From: Paenibacillus aurantius
GTDB taxonomy: Bacteria > Bacillota > Bacilli > Paenibacillales > NBRC-103111
Assembly (NCBI RefSeq): GCF_032268605.1
Contig: NZ_CP130318.1
Location: 1,770,001-1,834,000, forward strand
Direction: 5' to 3'
Length of the DNA stretch: 64,000 bases
Both the position numbers and the translations under genes were made by a program. Under the pieces are notes generated by a model. The model had not been told where the DNA came from, searched no databases, and saw nothing but the letters and a program-made list of their open reading frames with translations. Positions 27,228 to 35,154 of the stretch are shown here, piece by piece (position 1 is the first letter of the stretch; each line of letters opens with the position of its first letter).

Positions 27228-29138
27228 ATGCATCGCGTAAACTTGGACCAAGATACCTTTAACAGCCAGGTATTTCTCTTTGCTTCTTTCGGTATTGGTC
27301 TTGTTGCTCCTGACGGTTTGATTCTGGCCGTTAACCCTGCCGTGGAACGGATCCTAGGTTATTCGGAAGAAGAGATCAAGGGCGAGCGGTTCGGATGCTT
27401 CTTCCATCCCGATGAAACGGTTAAAAACATAGATGATTTGAAGCGAATAATGAAGGAAAACGAAACAGAAGTGCAGCTGGAGAAGCGCTACGTAAGAAAA
27501 GACGGTGAAACCGTTTGGGCGCTCCTCTCCGTTCGTGTATTCCGCAACACGGATGGATCGCCGCATCATTACATCGCCCAAGTGATCGATATTTCGAAGC
27601 AGAAAGAGACGGAAATTCGGCTTCAGGAAACCGTGGAACGGTACACTTCTCTGAAAAAGTATAACCATGACGCCATTTTGTCATTTGATCTGAAAGGGAA
27701 GATCATAAACGGAAACGCCATGGCCGAGAAACTTACGGGTTATAAAATTGAAACCGAGCTTAGGGGCAAAAAACTTGCCGATCTGATCGGTCGTCCGAAT
27801 GTGGAGCGTATTCTCGCTGACGCGCTTCATGACAATACGGTCGAGAGGGAAATCGATACGCTTGTCGGCAAAGACGCCCAGGTCATTGAAGTGCTCACAA
27901 GTATTGCTCCCATTTTTGTAAATAGTCAAAACATCGGTTTCTATCTCATTTGCAAGGACATTTCTGAGCAGAGAAGACTGGTGGTAGCAAAGGAAGCGGC
28001 GGAAGCCACCAACAAAGCCAAGAGCGAATTTCTAGCTATGATGAGTCATGAAATCCGTACACCGATGAACGGCGTGATCGGGATGACCGAGCTCTTGCTC
28101 GATGGCCAACTCAGCGAGGAACAAAGGGATTACATTGAAGTTATCCGCAACAGCGGGGAAACACTCCTTTCTATCATTAACGACATCCTGGACATTTCGA
28201 AAATCGAATCGGGAAGAAGCGAATTGCAAGAGGAGACGTTTGAGCTGCGGAAGATCATCAAGGACAGTCTGTCTGTTGTATCCAAGAAGGCGGACGAAAA
28301 GAGTGTGGGAATGGCCTACACGATTAATCATGATGTGCCCGATTATATATACGGGGACGCGGAACGTCTCAAACAAGTGCTCATGAACCTGCTCGGAAAC
28401 GCGGTCAAATTTACGCCAAGCGGAAAGATATCCATTGAGGTCCAAAAGGCAAAGGGAAATCAGCTTTTGGAATTTATCGTGACGGATACGGGAATAGGGA
28501 TACCGCCCAACCGGCTGGAAGACATTTTTGAACCTTTCTCCCAAATCGACAGTTTCATGAGCCGCAGGCACGATGGAACTGGTCTGGGACTGGCAATTAG
28601 CAGAAAAATTGTCGGACTGATGGGAGGAACTATCTATGCGGAAAGTGACGGGAAGAGCGGTTCCACCTTTCACTTCACGATCAGATTAAACGAAAAAACG
28701 GTTGAGGACATCAAAGAAGATGAACACGTTTCATCATCAATAGACTCGGCGAATATATTGATTGCTGAGGATAACGCGATCAATACCCTGGTGCTGAAGA
28801 AAATGCTGGAGAGAATGGGGCACCGAGTATCCGTGGTCTTGAACGGCGAAGAAGTGATTGAGGCTGCAACTAAGAAATCATTTGATATCATTTTTATGGA
28901 TATCCACATGCCTGTTTTAAATGGCTTAGAAGCGACGCGGGTGATCAAAAAAAAACTGGCATCCGAGAAGAAGCCTCGTATCGTGGCGGTGACCGCAAAT
29001 GCGTTAAAAGGCGATCGGGAAAAATGCCTGGACGCGGGAATGGATGATTATATCAGTAAGCCAGTTAAACTTGAAGTCTTAAAGGAAATTTTGAAGCAGC
29101 ATGCTCCAAAGGCACGTACTACAAAGCTGGTAAATTAG
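27228..29138 (+). CDS. Hybrid sensor histidine kinase (PAS-PAS-HisKA-HATPase-REC)
   Basis: A 636-aa soluble sensor kinase with no membrane segments. Two PAS domains (about residues 12-125 and 140-250; PAC-like YVRKDGETVWALLSV and the EVLTSIAPIF segment) precede the dimerisation domain. The phosphorylated His is H274 in MSHEIRTPMNGVIGM. The ATPase domain has N, G1 and G2 boxes (MNLLGNAVKFTPSG, VTDTGIGIP, GTGLGLAIS). A C-terminal receiver (about 505-625) has its acidic pair in LIAEDNAIN and phospho-acceptor D558 in FMDIHMPV. The start follows TTGGAGG. No response regulator or Hpt gene is adjacent, so output is unknown. PAS-only input suggests an intracellular redox, ligand or light cue. Confidence 0.93.
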   Translation: MHRVNLDQDTFNSQVFLFASFGIGLVAPDGLILAVNPAVERILGYSEEEIKGERFGCFFHPDETVKNIDDLKRIMKENETEVQLEKRYVRKDGETVWALLSVRVFRNTDGSPHHYIAQVIDISKQKETEIRLQETVERYTSLKKYNHDAILSFDLKGKIINGNAMAEKLTGYKIETELRGKKLADLIGRPNVERILADALHDNTVEREIDTLVGKDAQVIEVLTSIAPIFVNSQNIGFYLICKDISEQRRLVVAKEAAEATNKAKSEFLAMMSHEIRTPMNGVIGMTELLLDGQLSEEQRDYIEVIRNSGETLLSIINDILDISKIESGRSELQEETFELRKIIKDSLSVVSKKADEKSVGMAYTINHDVPDYIYGDAERLKQVLMNLLGNAVKFTPSGKISIEVQKAKGNQLLEFIVTDTGIGIPPNRLEDIFEPFSQIDSFMSRRHDGTGLGLAISRKIVGLMGGTIYAESDGKSGSTFHFTIRLNEKTVEDIKEDEHVSSSIDSANILIAEDNAINTLVLKKMLERMGHRVSVVLNGEEVIEAATKKSFDIIFMDIHMPVLNGLEATRVIKKKLASEKKPRIVAVTANALKGDREKCLDAGMDDYISKPVKLEVLKEILKQHAPKARTTKLVN

Positions 29139-29161
29139 ATCATTCAAAGTAGCTAACCTGC

Positions 29162-29192
29162 CAAAAACTCCGTACCGTGCACGGAGTTTTTG
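29162..29192 (+). terminator. Rho-independent terminator after the histidine kinase gene
   Basis: CAAAAACTCCGT and ACGGAGTTTTTG, with a 7-nt loop, 23 nt after the stop codon. Confidence 0.9.
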
Positions 29193-29194
29193 CA

Positions 29195-29515
29195 ATTTCC
29201 CTAACAAAGTCATTTCTGACGGGAAAAGGGACGCCCCGGACGGCGACGGACGTTTCCTGTTAATTTAGGTTCATATTCGGGTCTGGTTTACTAACGTCAT
29301 CTAAATGGCCCCTATCCATCCATTGGTTTGACGTATAGCCCCAACGTTTGACCCATATAATCGGCGTCTTTGATTTCGTGCATGTTTATCCACTTATCGC
29401 AAGCAAGTGCAGGCGGCGTCCCCCTTGCCAATTGTCGATATTTTTCCCCTGTACAGGCACTTGTAGGCCCTAGCCCACATAAACTAAACCATTCTCATCT
29501 TGGGGGTGGCGGCAA
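29195..29515 (+). other. Upstream region of sigK with a weak candidate sigma-E promoter
   Basis: No gene is visible. GTATAGC (29333-29339), 14 nt, CATATAAT (29354-29361) partly fits the sigma-E pattern KMATATT-N14-CATACAAT that drives sigK in B. subtilis. The -10 is good but the -35 is poor. This leaves a leader of roughly 150 nt before the sigK start. Confidence 0.3.
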
Positions 29516-30217
29516 GTGCCTGGTTTTTTTGCGGCAATCGCGCTTTTCATTAAAGAATTAATGCTCCTCGTTTCGTATGTAAAGAACAACGCATTTCCCC
29601 AGCCGCTGGCGGAAGCCGACGAAATGAAGCATCTGAAAAGAATGCAGGAAGGAGACCAGGTTTCTCGCAATCTACTGATCGAACATAATCTGCGGCTCGT
29701 GGCCCATATCGTCAAAAAATTCGATAATACCGGGGAAGATTTGGAAGATTTAATTAGTATAGGGACCATAGGCTTGATAAAGGCCATAGAATCCTACTCC
29801 CCGGACAAAGGGACGAAGCTCGCAACATTCGCGGCACGCTGTATTGAGAATGAGATCCTGATGCACCTTCGGTCGCTAAAAAAAACGAAGAAAGACGTGT
29901 CGCTGCATGATCCGATCGGAACGGATAAAGAAGGCAACGAGATCACGCTGATTGACATCCTGGGGACCGAGAGCGACGATGTCGCGGAGAAAGTACAGCT
30001 GAAGATTGAGAAGTCCAAAATCTATGGACATTTGGATATATTGGATGAGCGGGAGCAGGAGGTCATCCGCGGCCGGTTCGGACTGGATACGGGCGGGGAT
30101 GAACGGACGCAGCGGGAGATAGCGAAGGAGCTTGGCATCAGCCGCTCCTATGTATCGCGGATCGAGAAGCGGGCGCTGATGAAGCTTTACCATGAGTTTT
30201 ATAAGGTGAAACGGTGA
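29516..30217 (+). CDS. sigK: RNA polymerase sporulation sigma factor SigK precursor (pro-SigK)
   Basis: A 233-aa, complete and uninterrupted late mother-cell sigma factor. The N-terminal hydrophobic pro-sequence (residues about 1-20, [17 protein letters not shown]) is the part removed by SpoIVFB. The mature protein begins near [11 protein letters not shown], as in B. subtilis. Region 2 ([33 protein letters not shown]) and the region 4.2 helix-turn-helix ([20 protein letters not shown]) are intact. Unlike B. subtilis 168 there is no skin-type insertion. The start is GTG 29516 with GGGGGTGG upstream. The 3' half of this gene is repeated, broken, at 57578-57882, and a more diverged scrap lies at 59661-59770. 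Confidence 0.95.
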   Translation: MPGFFAAIALFIKELMLLVSYVKNNAFPQPLAEADEMKHLKRMQEGDQVSRNLLIEHNLRLVAHIVKKFDNTGEDLEDLISIGTIGLIKAIESYSPDKGTKLATFAARCIENEILMHLRSLKKTKKDVSLHDPIGTDKEGNEITLIDILGTESDDVAEKVQLKIEKSKIYGHLDILDEREQEVIRGRFGLDTGGDERTQREIAKELGISRSYVSRIEKRALMKLYHEFYKVKR

Positions 30218-30250
30218 AGGTTCAATTGAAGAAGTAACCGGTGACCTAGG

Positions 30251-30340
30251 GAGTTAATCTGCTTGTTAAGAAAATCCTGTTAACGAATCGCCGCGATGGA
30301 ATGTTGGGAAGCTGCCGATTTCAGAGCTTGTCTTTTCGTA
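30251..30340 (+). pseudogene. Gene scrap F1, remnant of the C-terminus of the 389-aa unknown family
   Basis: Beginning 33 nt after sigK, the sequence ATCTGCTTGTTAAGAAAATC and its continuation align with 57460-57565 (scrap F2), with two internal deletions. F2 is readable as the MERTLMTTGMIDLAMESL-like C-terminal block of the family encoded at 25459-26628. F1 is too decayed to be translated. Its identity rests on the alignment to F2. Confidence 0.6.
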
Positions 30341-30361
30341 TTCGCTAAAACCCTAAAGACG

Positions 30362-30397
30362 AAACGAGCCTTAGAAGTGATTCTAGGCTCGTTTTTC
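30362..30397 (+). terminator. Rho-independent terminator downstream of sigK
   Basis: AAACGAGCC(T)TAGAA pairs with TTCTAGGCTCGTTT and is followed by TTCTTTT. The region from here to 30590 shows no gene. Confidence 0.85.
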
Positions 30398-30589
30398 TTT
30401 TGCAAAGCAGGGTCTCAACAAGGCTTCTGAATTCGCAGGTCGCCCGATTGGTTCCAACTCGTCACGTCTCTATATGTTGCCCCTTGCGACTTTTGCTTTC
30501 ACAGCAGGGCAGCAGAAATTCCACACCAGAATGACCAGAGACTTAACACTCCGCTTGTATAACCTGTAATCATAAATAATCTTCACTAT

Positions 30590-30624
30590 AAAAATAGCCG
30601 AAAGTCAAACTGACCTTTCGGCTT
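30590..30624 (-). terminator. Terminator of the alpha-L-fucosidase gene
   Basis: On the minus strand the stem AGCCGAAAG/CTTTCGGCT is followed by ATTTTTAT, shortly after the fucosidase stop codon. Confidence 0.8.
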
Positions 30625-30630
30625 CTGTTA

Positions 30631-31917
30631 TTAATTATGCGTTACTACGGCACCCGAGCCGCCGTACATATCTAACTCCCCGTCAAGCTCCAGCTTCAAA
30701 ACGGAAACATGTTCGTGTGCATCTTCGGGTGTCATGTGAATCCAGGTTGTTCCCGGGATGTTGAACCAAGGCACTCCCCCGTGGATAGCATGCTTGAGCT
30801 CTTTGCCCGAATGAAGAACGGTAATTCGATTGATCATATTCGATAACCCTTTAAGGCAAACACTTTCTTTCGGATCGTCATAAACGAATAGATAGAGGGT
30901 TTTCCGATCTTTGGATACCGTGCTGCCGCCCAAAAAATACCGGGTATGTATTCCTTCATCCGTCTCGTAGACAGCTTCTTCATGGGTTCGTATCCAATCG
31001 CCAAGACCCAGTAAAATATTTTCCTGTCTGGGATCAATCGTTCCATCTTCCATTGGTCCAATATCGAGAAGCATATTACCGCCCAGGGTAATACAGTCAC
31101 AGAACATCCGGATGATTTGTTTCAGCGTTTTGTAGTGATTATCCCGCGGCTGGTATCCCCAAGAGCTGTTGATGGTGGTGCAAAATTCCCAGGGTCCCTC
31201 CGGCCTGGTGATCGGCAGACCTTGTTCGGGCGTTCTATAATCGCCATGGCCCTGCAGCCTAGAGTTGATGATCAACTCAGGATTAAAGGACTTGAGGTAC
31301 TGCTTAAAGGCAGGAAGATTCCATTGCTCGGCACTGCGTTCCCAGTCTCCGTCAAACCACAAAAGGTCGACTTTACCGTAGTTCGTTAACAGTTCTTGCA
31401 GCTGGTTGTTATTGAATTCGAGAAACTTTTGCCATCTGCTCTCATCCTGGATGCCGTCTTTCGGGTTAGAGAAACGGTTGACTGTACTCAGGTCATCCGG
31501 TACTCGGTCACCTTCGAATACACTGGGGTAATCCGGATGGGACCAATCGATGAGAGAAAAATACATCCCGAGCCGGATTCCTTCTTTGGTGATGGCTTCG
31601 GCATACTCTTTGAGGAGGTCGCGTTTGGCCGGGGTCTTCTTCACAACGTTCAAATCGGAGTACTGTGTATCCCATAGCGCAACCCCATCATGATGCTTCG
31701 TCGTCAATACGGCATATCGAGCCCCGGATTTTGCGATGAGATCCGCCCACTTATCCGCATCGAAGTTTTTGGCCGTAAAGCCTTCCAATTGCTTCATATA
31801 ATCTTCGTGTGAGATCCTCCCGTTATAGAAGGACCAAGACTCGGCAATTCCGTTAACCGCATAGATCCCGTAATGAATGAATATTCCAAGCTTCGCTTCC
31901 TCGAACCACTTCTGCAC
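30631..31917 (-). CDS. GH29 alpha-L-fucosidase
   Basis: A 428-aa glycoside hydrolase that releases L-fucose. GH29 hallmarks are KLGIFIHYGIYAVNG at the N-terminus, YAVLTTKHHDGVALWD (about residue 72) and the nucleophile Asp in VDLLWFDGDW (about residue 190). WEFCTTINSSWGY and GNMLLDIGPMEDG follow. No signal peptide is seen, so it probably acts on imported oligosaccharides. I placed the start at GTG 31917, 9 nt after AGGGAGG; a longer reading frame to 31992 would run through the promoter and has no ribosome binding site. It is divergent from the GntR-type regulator and is probably controlled by it through the operator-like element over its -10 box. Confidence 0.92.
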   Translation of the reverse strand: MQKWFEEAKLGIFIHYGIYAVNGIAESWSFYNGRISHEDYMKQLEGFTAKNFDADKWADLIAKSGARYAVLTTKHHDGVALWDTQYSDLNVVKKTPAKRDLLKEYAEAITKEGIRLGMYFSLIDWSHPDYPSVFEGDRVPDDLSTVNRFSNPKDGIQDESRWQKFLEFNNNQLQELLTNYGKVDLLWFDGDWERSAEQWNLPAFKQYLKSFNPELIINSRLQGHGDYRTPEQGLPITRPEGPWEFCTTINSSWGYQPRDNHYKTLKQIIRMFCDCITLGGNMLLDIGPMEDGTIDPRQENILLGLGDWIRTHEEAVYETDEGIHTRYFLGGSTVSKDRKTLYLFVYDDPKESVCLKGLSNMINRITVLHSGKELKHAIHGGVPWFNIPGTTWIHMTPEDAHEHVSVLKLELDGELDMYGGSGAVVTHN

Positions 31918-31942
31918 AGCCCATAACCTCCCTTGCGAAAAA

Positions 31943-31979
31943 GATATATCAATTATATCACTAACTCTTTTAGCTGCAA
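31943..31979 (-). promoter_or_regulatory. Fucosidase promoter with overlapping operator-like palindrome
   Basis: On the minus strand TTGCAG (31979-31974), 16 nt, TATAAT (31957-31952). The -10 box lies inside the inverted repeat GATATATCAATTATATC (31943-31959). Its TATATCAAT core recurs near the promoter of the binding-protein gene (33345-33356), and a variant lies over the regulator's own -10 box (32079-32090). Confidence 0.6.
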
Positions 31980-32056
31980 GACGGGGCCACACCCTTTTTT
32001 TCTTGGATATGGTAGCATCCGTATACAGAAAGACAAGGGGAGAATAAAGCGTTTAT

Positions 32057-32090
32057 TTGACTTTTTACGTCGAAAAAATATATCATATTG
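32057..32090 (+). promoter_or_regulatory. Promoter of the GntR-type regulator with operator-like element
   Basis: TTGACT (32057-32062), 18 nt, TATCAT (32081-32086). The -10 box is part of TATATCATATTG (32079-32090), similar to the element in the divergent fucosidase promoter, which suggests autoregulation. Confidence 0.5.
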
Positions 32091-32165
32091 TTGCGAAGGA
32101 AATAAGTTTGGTATAAGCATGGTTTACCCTCTAAAACTCTAAGGAAGAAAAATGGATGTGATTCT

Positions 32166-33302
32166 GTGATTAATAATGAGAACAAACCTTTGTATATGGT
32201 CATAAAAGATGATTTGAAGATGAAAATCACCATGGGTGAGTACAGCCCAGAGGCGCAAGTCCCCACGGAGGCGGAGTTGGCTGAGCTTTACGGGGTCAGC
32301 CGCATTACATCAAAGCGTGCATTGGTGGAGCTGGAACGAGAAGGTTTGATCTACCGGAAGCGCGGAAGCGGAAGCTTCGTTAAGCAGCTTGGGGAACGCG
32401 AAGACAGCGGTGAATTGGTTAGCCCTATCATATCGATGATCGTGCCCTTCATGGCCTCATACAGTATGCCGAACAACCTGAAGGGCGCGTCGGATTATTT
32501 GGATGCGCACGGTTACTTTCTAAGCATACACAACAGCGATTGGAGCCTAAAGAAAGAACGAGAACTCCTGACAAAACTGCCTAAGAGCGGCAGCCGTGCT
32601 ATCATATTGTACCCGGTCAGCTCTTCCGGCAATATCGAAATACTCAGTGCATTGCATAGCAACGGCTATCCGATCGTCACCATCGACCAGTATATTGACG
32701 GTTTGGGAATTACGAGCGTGACGTCGGACAACTATGCCGGCGGCTATGAGACCGCCACACGGCTCATCCGAGAAGGCCATACCCGAATTGCCTACGTATC
32801 GAGCATCAGCATCACCTACCGGAGCACGGTTCGCGACCGCTACTTCGGGTATTGCCAGGCACACCGCGAGAACGGTCTGACGATTGATCCCGAAATCGTC
32901 ATTACGGATTACTACCGGCAAGTGAACGATCAAAATGCTCGAGCTTTCTATAGTGCGCTTCTCCATGATCTGATGCACAAAGGTGTAACTGCCATACTAA
33001 CGGAGAATGATTATGTTGGTGTTGAATTATTGAAGTGTGCTTTGGAAATGGGGATCCCGGTACCGGAGAAGGTGGCCATTGTTGGGTTCGATAACGAAGA
33101 GATGTCCCAGCATTTAGAAGTTCCGCTTTCGACCGTTGAGCAGAATTACTATGAAATTGGATACAAGGCTGCTGAATTAGTGGTGCGAATGATATATCAA
33201 GATAAAAGCATCGAAACCCGCAATGTGGTGCCTGTGAACTTCATTGAAAGACAATCTACCCGCAAACAGCCAAAAGGAATAGACGACGACTCAGAAAACT
33301 AG
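32166..33302 (+). CDS. GntR/LacI-hybrid transcriptional regulator (AraR-type architecture)
   Basis: A 378-aa regulator. Residues 1-75 are a GntR winged helix (PLYMVIKDDLKMKI; VPTEAELAELYGVSRITSKRALVELEREGLIY). Residues about 85-365 are a periplasmic-binding-protein-like sugar sensor of the LacI/GalR type (MIVPFMASYSMP; RLIREGHTRIAYVSS; VAIVGFDNEEMSQHLEVPLSTVEQ). This layout matches AraR of B. subtilis and related sugar repressors. The start is GTG 32166. It lies between the fucosidase gene and the transport/glycosidase operon and is their likely regulator, with a breakdown sugar such as fucose as inducer (inference). Confidence 0.92.
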   Translation: MINNENKPLYMVIKDDLKMKITMGEYSPEAQVPTEAELAELYGVSRITSKRALVELEREGLIYRKRGSGSFVKQLGEREDSGELVSPIISMIVPFMASYSMPNNLKGASDYLDAHGYFLSIHNSDWSLKKERELLTKLPKSGSRAIILYPVSSSGNIEILSALHSNGYPIVTIDQYIDGLGITSVTSDNYAGGYETATRLIREGHTRIAYVSSISITYRSTVRDRYFGYCQAHRENGLTIDPEIVITDYYRQVNDQNARAFYSALLHDLMHKGVTAILTENDYVGVELLKCALEMGIPVPEKVAIVGFDNEEMSQHLEVPLSTVEQNYYEIGYKAAELVVRMIYQDKSIETRNVVPVNFIERQSTRKQPKGIDDDSEN

Positions 33303-33344
33303 GTCAAAGTACCTGAAAAGATATAGAAATATTCTTTTCGTTCC

Positions 33345-33392
33345 TATATTGATATACCTACTATTTACAAACCATAAAAGTGAATATATAAT
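33345..33392 (+). promoter_or_regulatory. Promoter of the glycan transport/degradation operon with upstream operator-like element
   Basis: A near-consensus sigma-A promoter: TTTACA (33364-33369), 17 nt, TATAAT (33387-33392). The palindromic element TATATTGATATA (33345-33356) ends 7 nt before the -35 box. Its complement shares TATATCAAT with the element in the fucosidase promoter. A leader of about 255 nt follows before the first start codon. Confidence 0.75.
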
Positions 33393-33540
33393 ACGGATAT
33401 AAATCAGGGGAAATATTATATCTATCTTGAATGCCCTTACATGCTCGTTTGATGCAAACAACTAGCTGAAGTGTTTCTAGATAGAATTTATTTTTCCTGT
33501 TTTTATTGGGAGCGTTGATGTCGAATAACTGCGAAACCAC

Positions 33541-33599
33541 TTCGTATGAAGGTGGACTCCCCTGTTTTTCCTTGCAATAGGAGCCCACCCGTATACGAA
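33541..33599 (+). promoter_or_regulatory. Long stem-loop in the mRNA leader
   Basis: TTCGTAT/ATACGAA forms an outer stem, then GGTGG/CCACC and CTCC/GGAG form inner stems, with small internal loops and a 19-nt U-rich apical loop. It ends 55 nt before the binding-protein start codon. It lacks a terminator U-run and could stabilise the transcript or bind a regulator. No known riboswitch class is recognised. The rest of the leader (33393-33540) has no other evident element. Confidence 0.55.
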
Positions 33600-33653
33600 T
33601 ATTTTGCAGAAGACCTTGCTTCCTCAAATCCGATCGAAGGGGGTATGGAGTAA

Positions 33654-35051
33654 ATGAAAGCGCTTAAATGGGTTTCGAAGTCTGTCGTTCTCCCGCTCGT
33701 TTTAACACTTGCTGCTTGTTCCGGTACCGGTGGCGGAAGCAGTACGGCAGGCGAGACGGGTTCGCCGAGCAAAAGTCCCGAAAGCAGCACCTCAGCCGCG
33801 ACAGCTTCACCGCCCAAAGTTCCGGACTTGGGCGGGCAAACCATCAAGATAGGTCAATGGTGGGATGACGCAGACCCCCGCAAAGTTCCTGCGGACAAAA
33901 TCGATGCGGCCACTCAAAAACAGACTGACTTAATAAATGCGGCTGAGAAGAAATACAACTGCAAAATTGAATTCGTTAAATTCGGTGACTACGGCAAATA
34001 TGTGGAGAACTTCACGACGACTTCGCTCGCCGGCCAACCGTTTGCGGATGTTGTGGTCCTTGAGCTGTTCTGGTCCTTCCCGACTCTGGCCAACAAAGGA
34101 CTTATCCAACCGATCGACGGCTGGATTGATATGAAGAGCTCGAGATACAACGATTGGATGCGCAAAGGCGGCAGCTTTAACGGCAAGCAATATGGCTACT
34201 ATGACGGCACGCCTTCCCCGTACGGTATCTTCTACAACAAGACAATGGTACAGAAGCTTGGTCTTGAAGATCCTTTCGAATTGCAGAAGAAGGGTGAATG
34301 GACTTGGGATAAATTCCGCGACTTTATGAAGAAAGCAACGCAAGACACCAATGGGGACGGCAAGCCGGATGTATATGGCTTTCCGGGCGGCAGGGTCTTC
34401 GATCTTGCGCAGCAACTGGTTTATGTGAACAAAGGAAGCGTTGAGAAGGATGCGAGCGGCCAATTCAAATTCAGCCTTGACAACGAAAATTCGATGCAAG
34501 CTCTGCAATTTGTGTCTGATTTGTACAATAGCGACAAGACATTCGATCCGTCTACGAACGATCCGAGCAAGGATTTCATTGCCGGCAAAGACGTCCTCTA
34601 TCCCGGTTTCAGCTGGGAATTTAATGGACTTCGCGACAACATGAAAGATACGACGCTTGGATATGTGTTCTTCCCTAAAGGCCCGAAGTCGGACAAATAC
34701 CAGTCCTACACCCAGTTCGGTAACATGTACTTCGCTCCGAAGTATTCCAAGAATGCGGAAGTTGCCATGAAGATCTATGATGAAATCAACCTTGGACCGG
34801 AAGGCAAGCAGTATTCCCTGCAAGGCTGGCAATCGGCTTACCCGACTCCTGAGCTGGTTGAAACCCGCAAACTAATGTCCGAAAACATTGATTACATATC
34901 CTATTTCTCGGTTCCCGACGGCCAAAAGTATTTTGGACAGATCGTCGAAGACATCACCAAAGGCAAGCAATCCCCGTCCAGTGCCGTTGAAAAGGTAAAA
35001 CCCCAATTCAATGCGGCCATTGACAAATTACTTGCTGAATCGAAGCAGTAA
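33654..35051 (+). CDS. Extracellular sugar-binding lipoprotein of an ABC importer
   Basis: A 465-aa family 1 solute-binding protein. The signal peptide ends in a lipobox (LTLAAC, Cys about 22), followed by a long Ser/Thr/Gly-rich linker (residues 23-60) that spaces it from the membrane. The binding fold begins at GGQTIKIGQWWDD. Recognisable segments are YGKYVENFTTTSLAGQPFADVV, PYGIFYNKTMVQKLG and DTNGDGKPDVYGF, the last resembling a calcium-binding loop. It is the first gene of the operon, probably delivering an oligosaccharide to one of the two permease pairs downstream. The next gene encodes a second, very different binding protein. Confidence 0.9.
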   Translation: MKALKWVSKSVVLPLVLTLAACSGTGGGSSTAGETGSPSKSPESSTSAATASPPKVPDLGGQTIKIGQWWDDADPRKVPADKIDAATQKQTDLINAAEKKYNCKIEFVKFGDYGKYVENFTTTSLAGQPFADVVVLELFWSFPTLANKGLIQPIDGWIDMKSSRYNDWMRKGGSFNGKQYGYYDGTPSPYGIFYNKTMVQKLGLEDPFELQKKGEWTWDKFRDFMKKATQDTNGDGKPDVYGFPGGRVFDLAQQLVYVNKGSVEKDASGQFKFSLDNENSMQALQFVSDLYNSDKTFDPSTNDPSKDFIAGKDVLYPGFSWEFNGLRDNMKDTTLGYVFFPKGPKSDKYQSYTQFGNMYFAPKYSKNAEVAMKIYDEINLGPEGKQYSLQGWQSAYPTPELVETRKLMSENIDYISYFSVPDGQKYFGQIVEDITKGKQSPSSAVEKVKPQFNAAIDKLLAESKQ

Positions 35052-35154
35052 TTCTCGATCTTATTAGTTCTCTTGAAAACAGTGCCCCTGATCTCGAAGC
35101 CGTTCTGCGGTGAAGGAGATTGGGGGTCACTGCTTAAGAGAAGGGGGAGAAGCC

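Noticed and set aside
29516-30217. Skin-like interruption of sigK.
   Set aside because: The gene is continuous and full length; only partial extra copies exist elsewhere.
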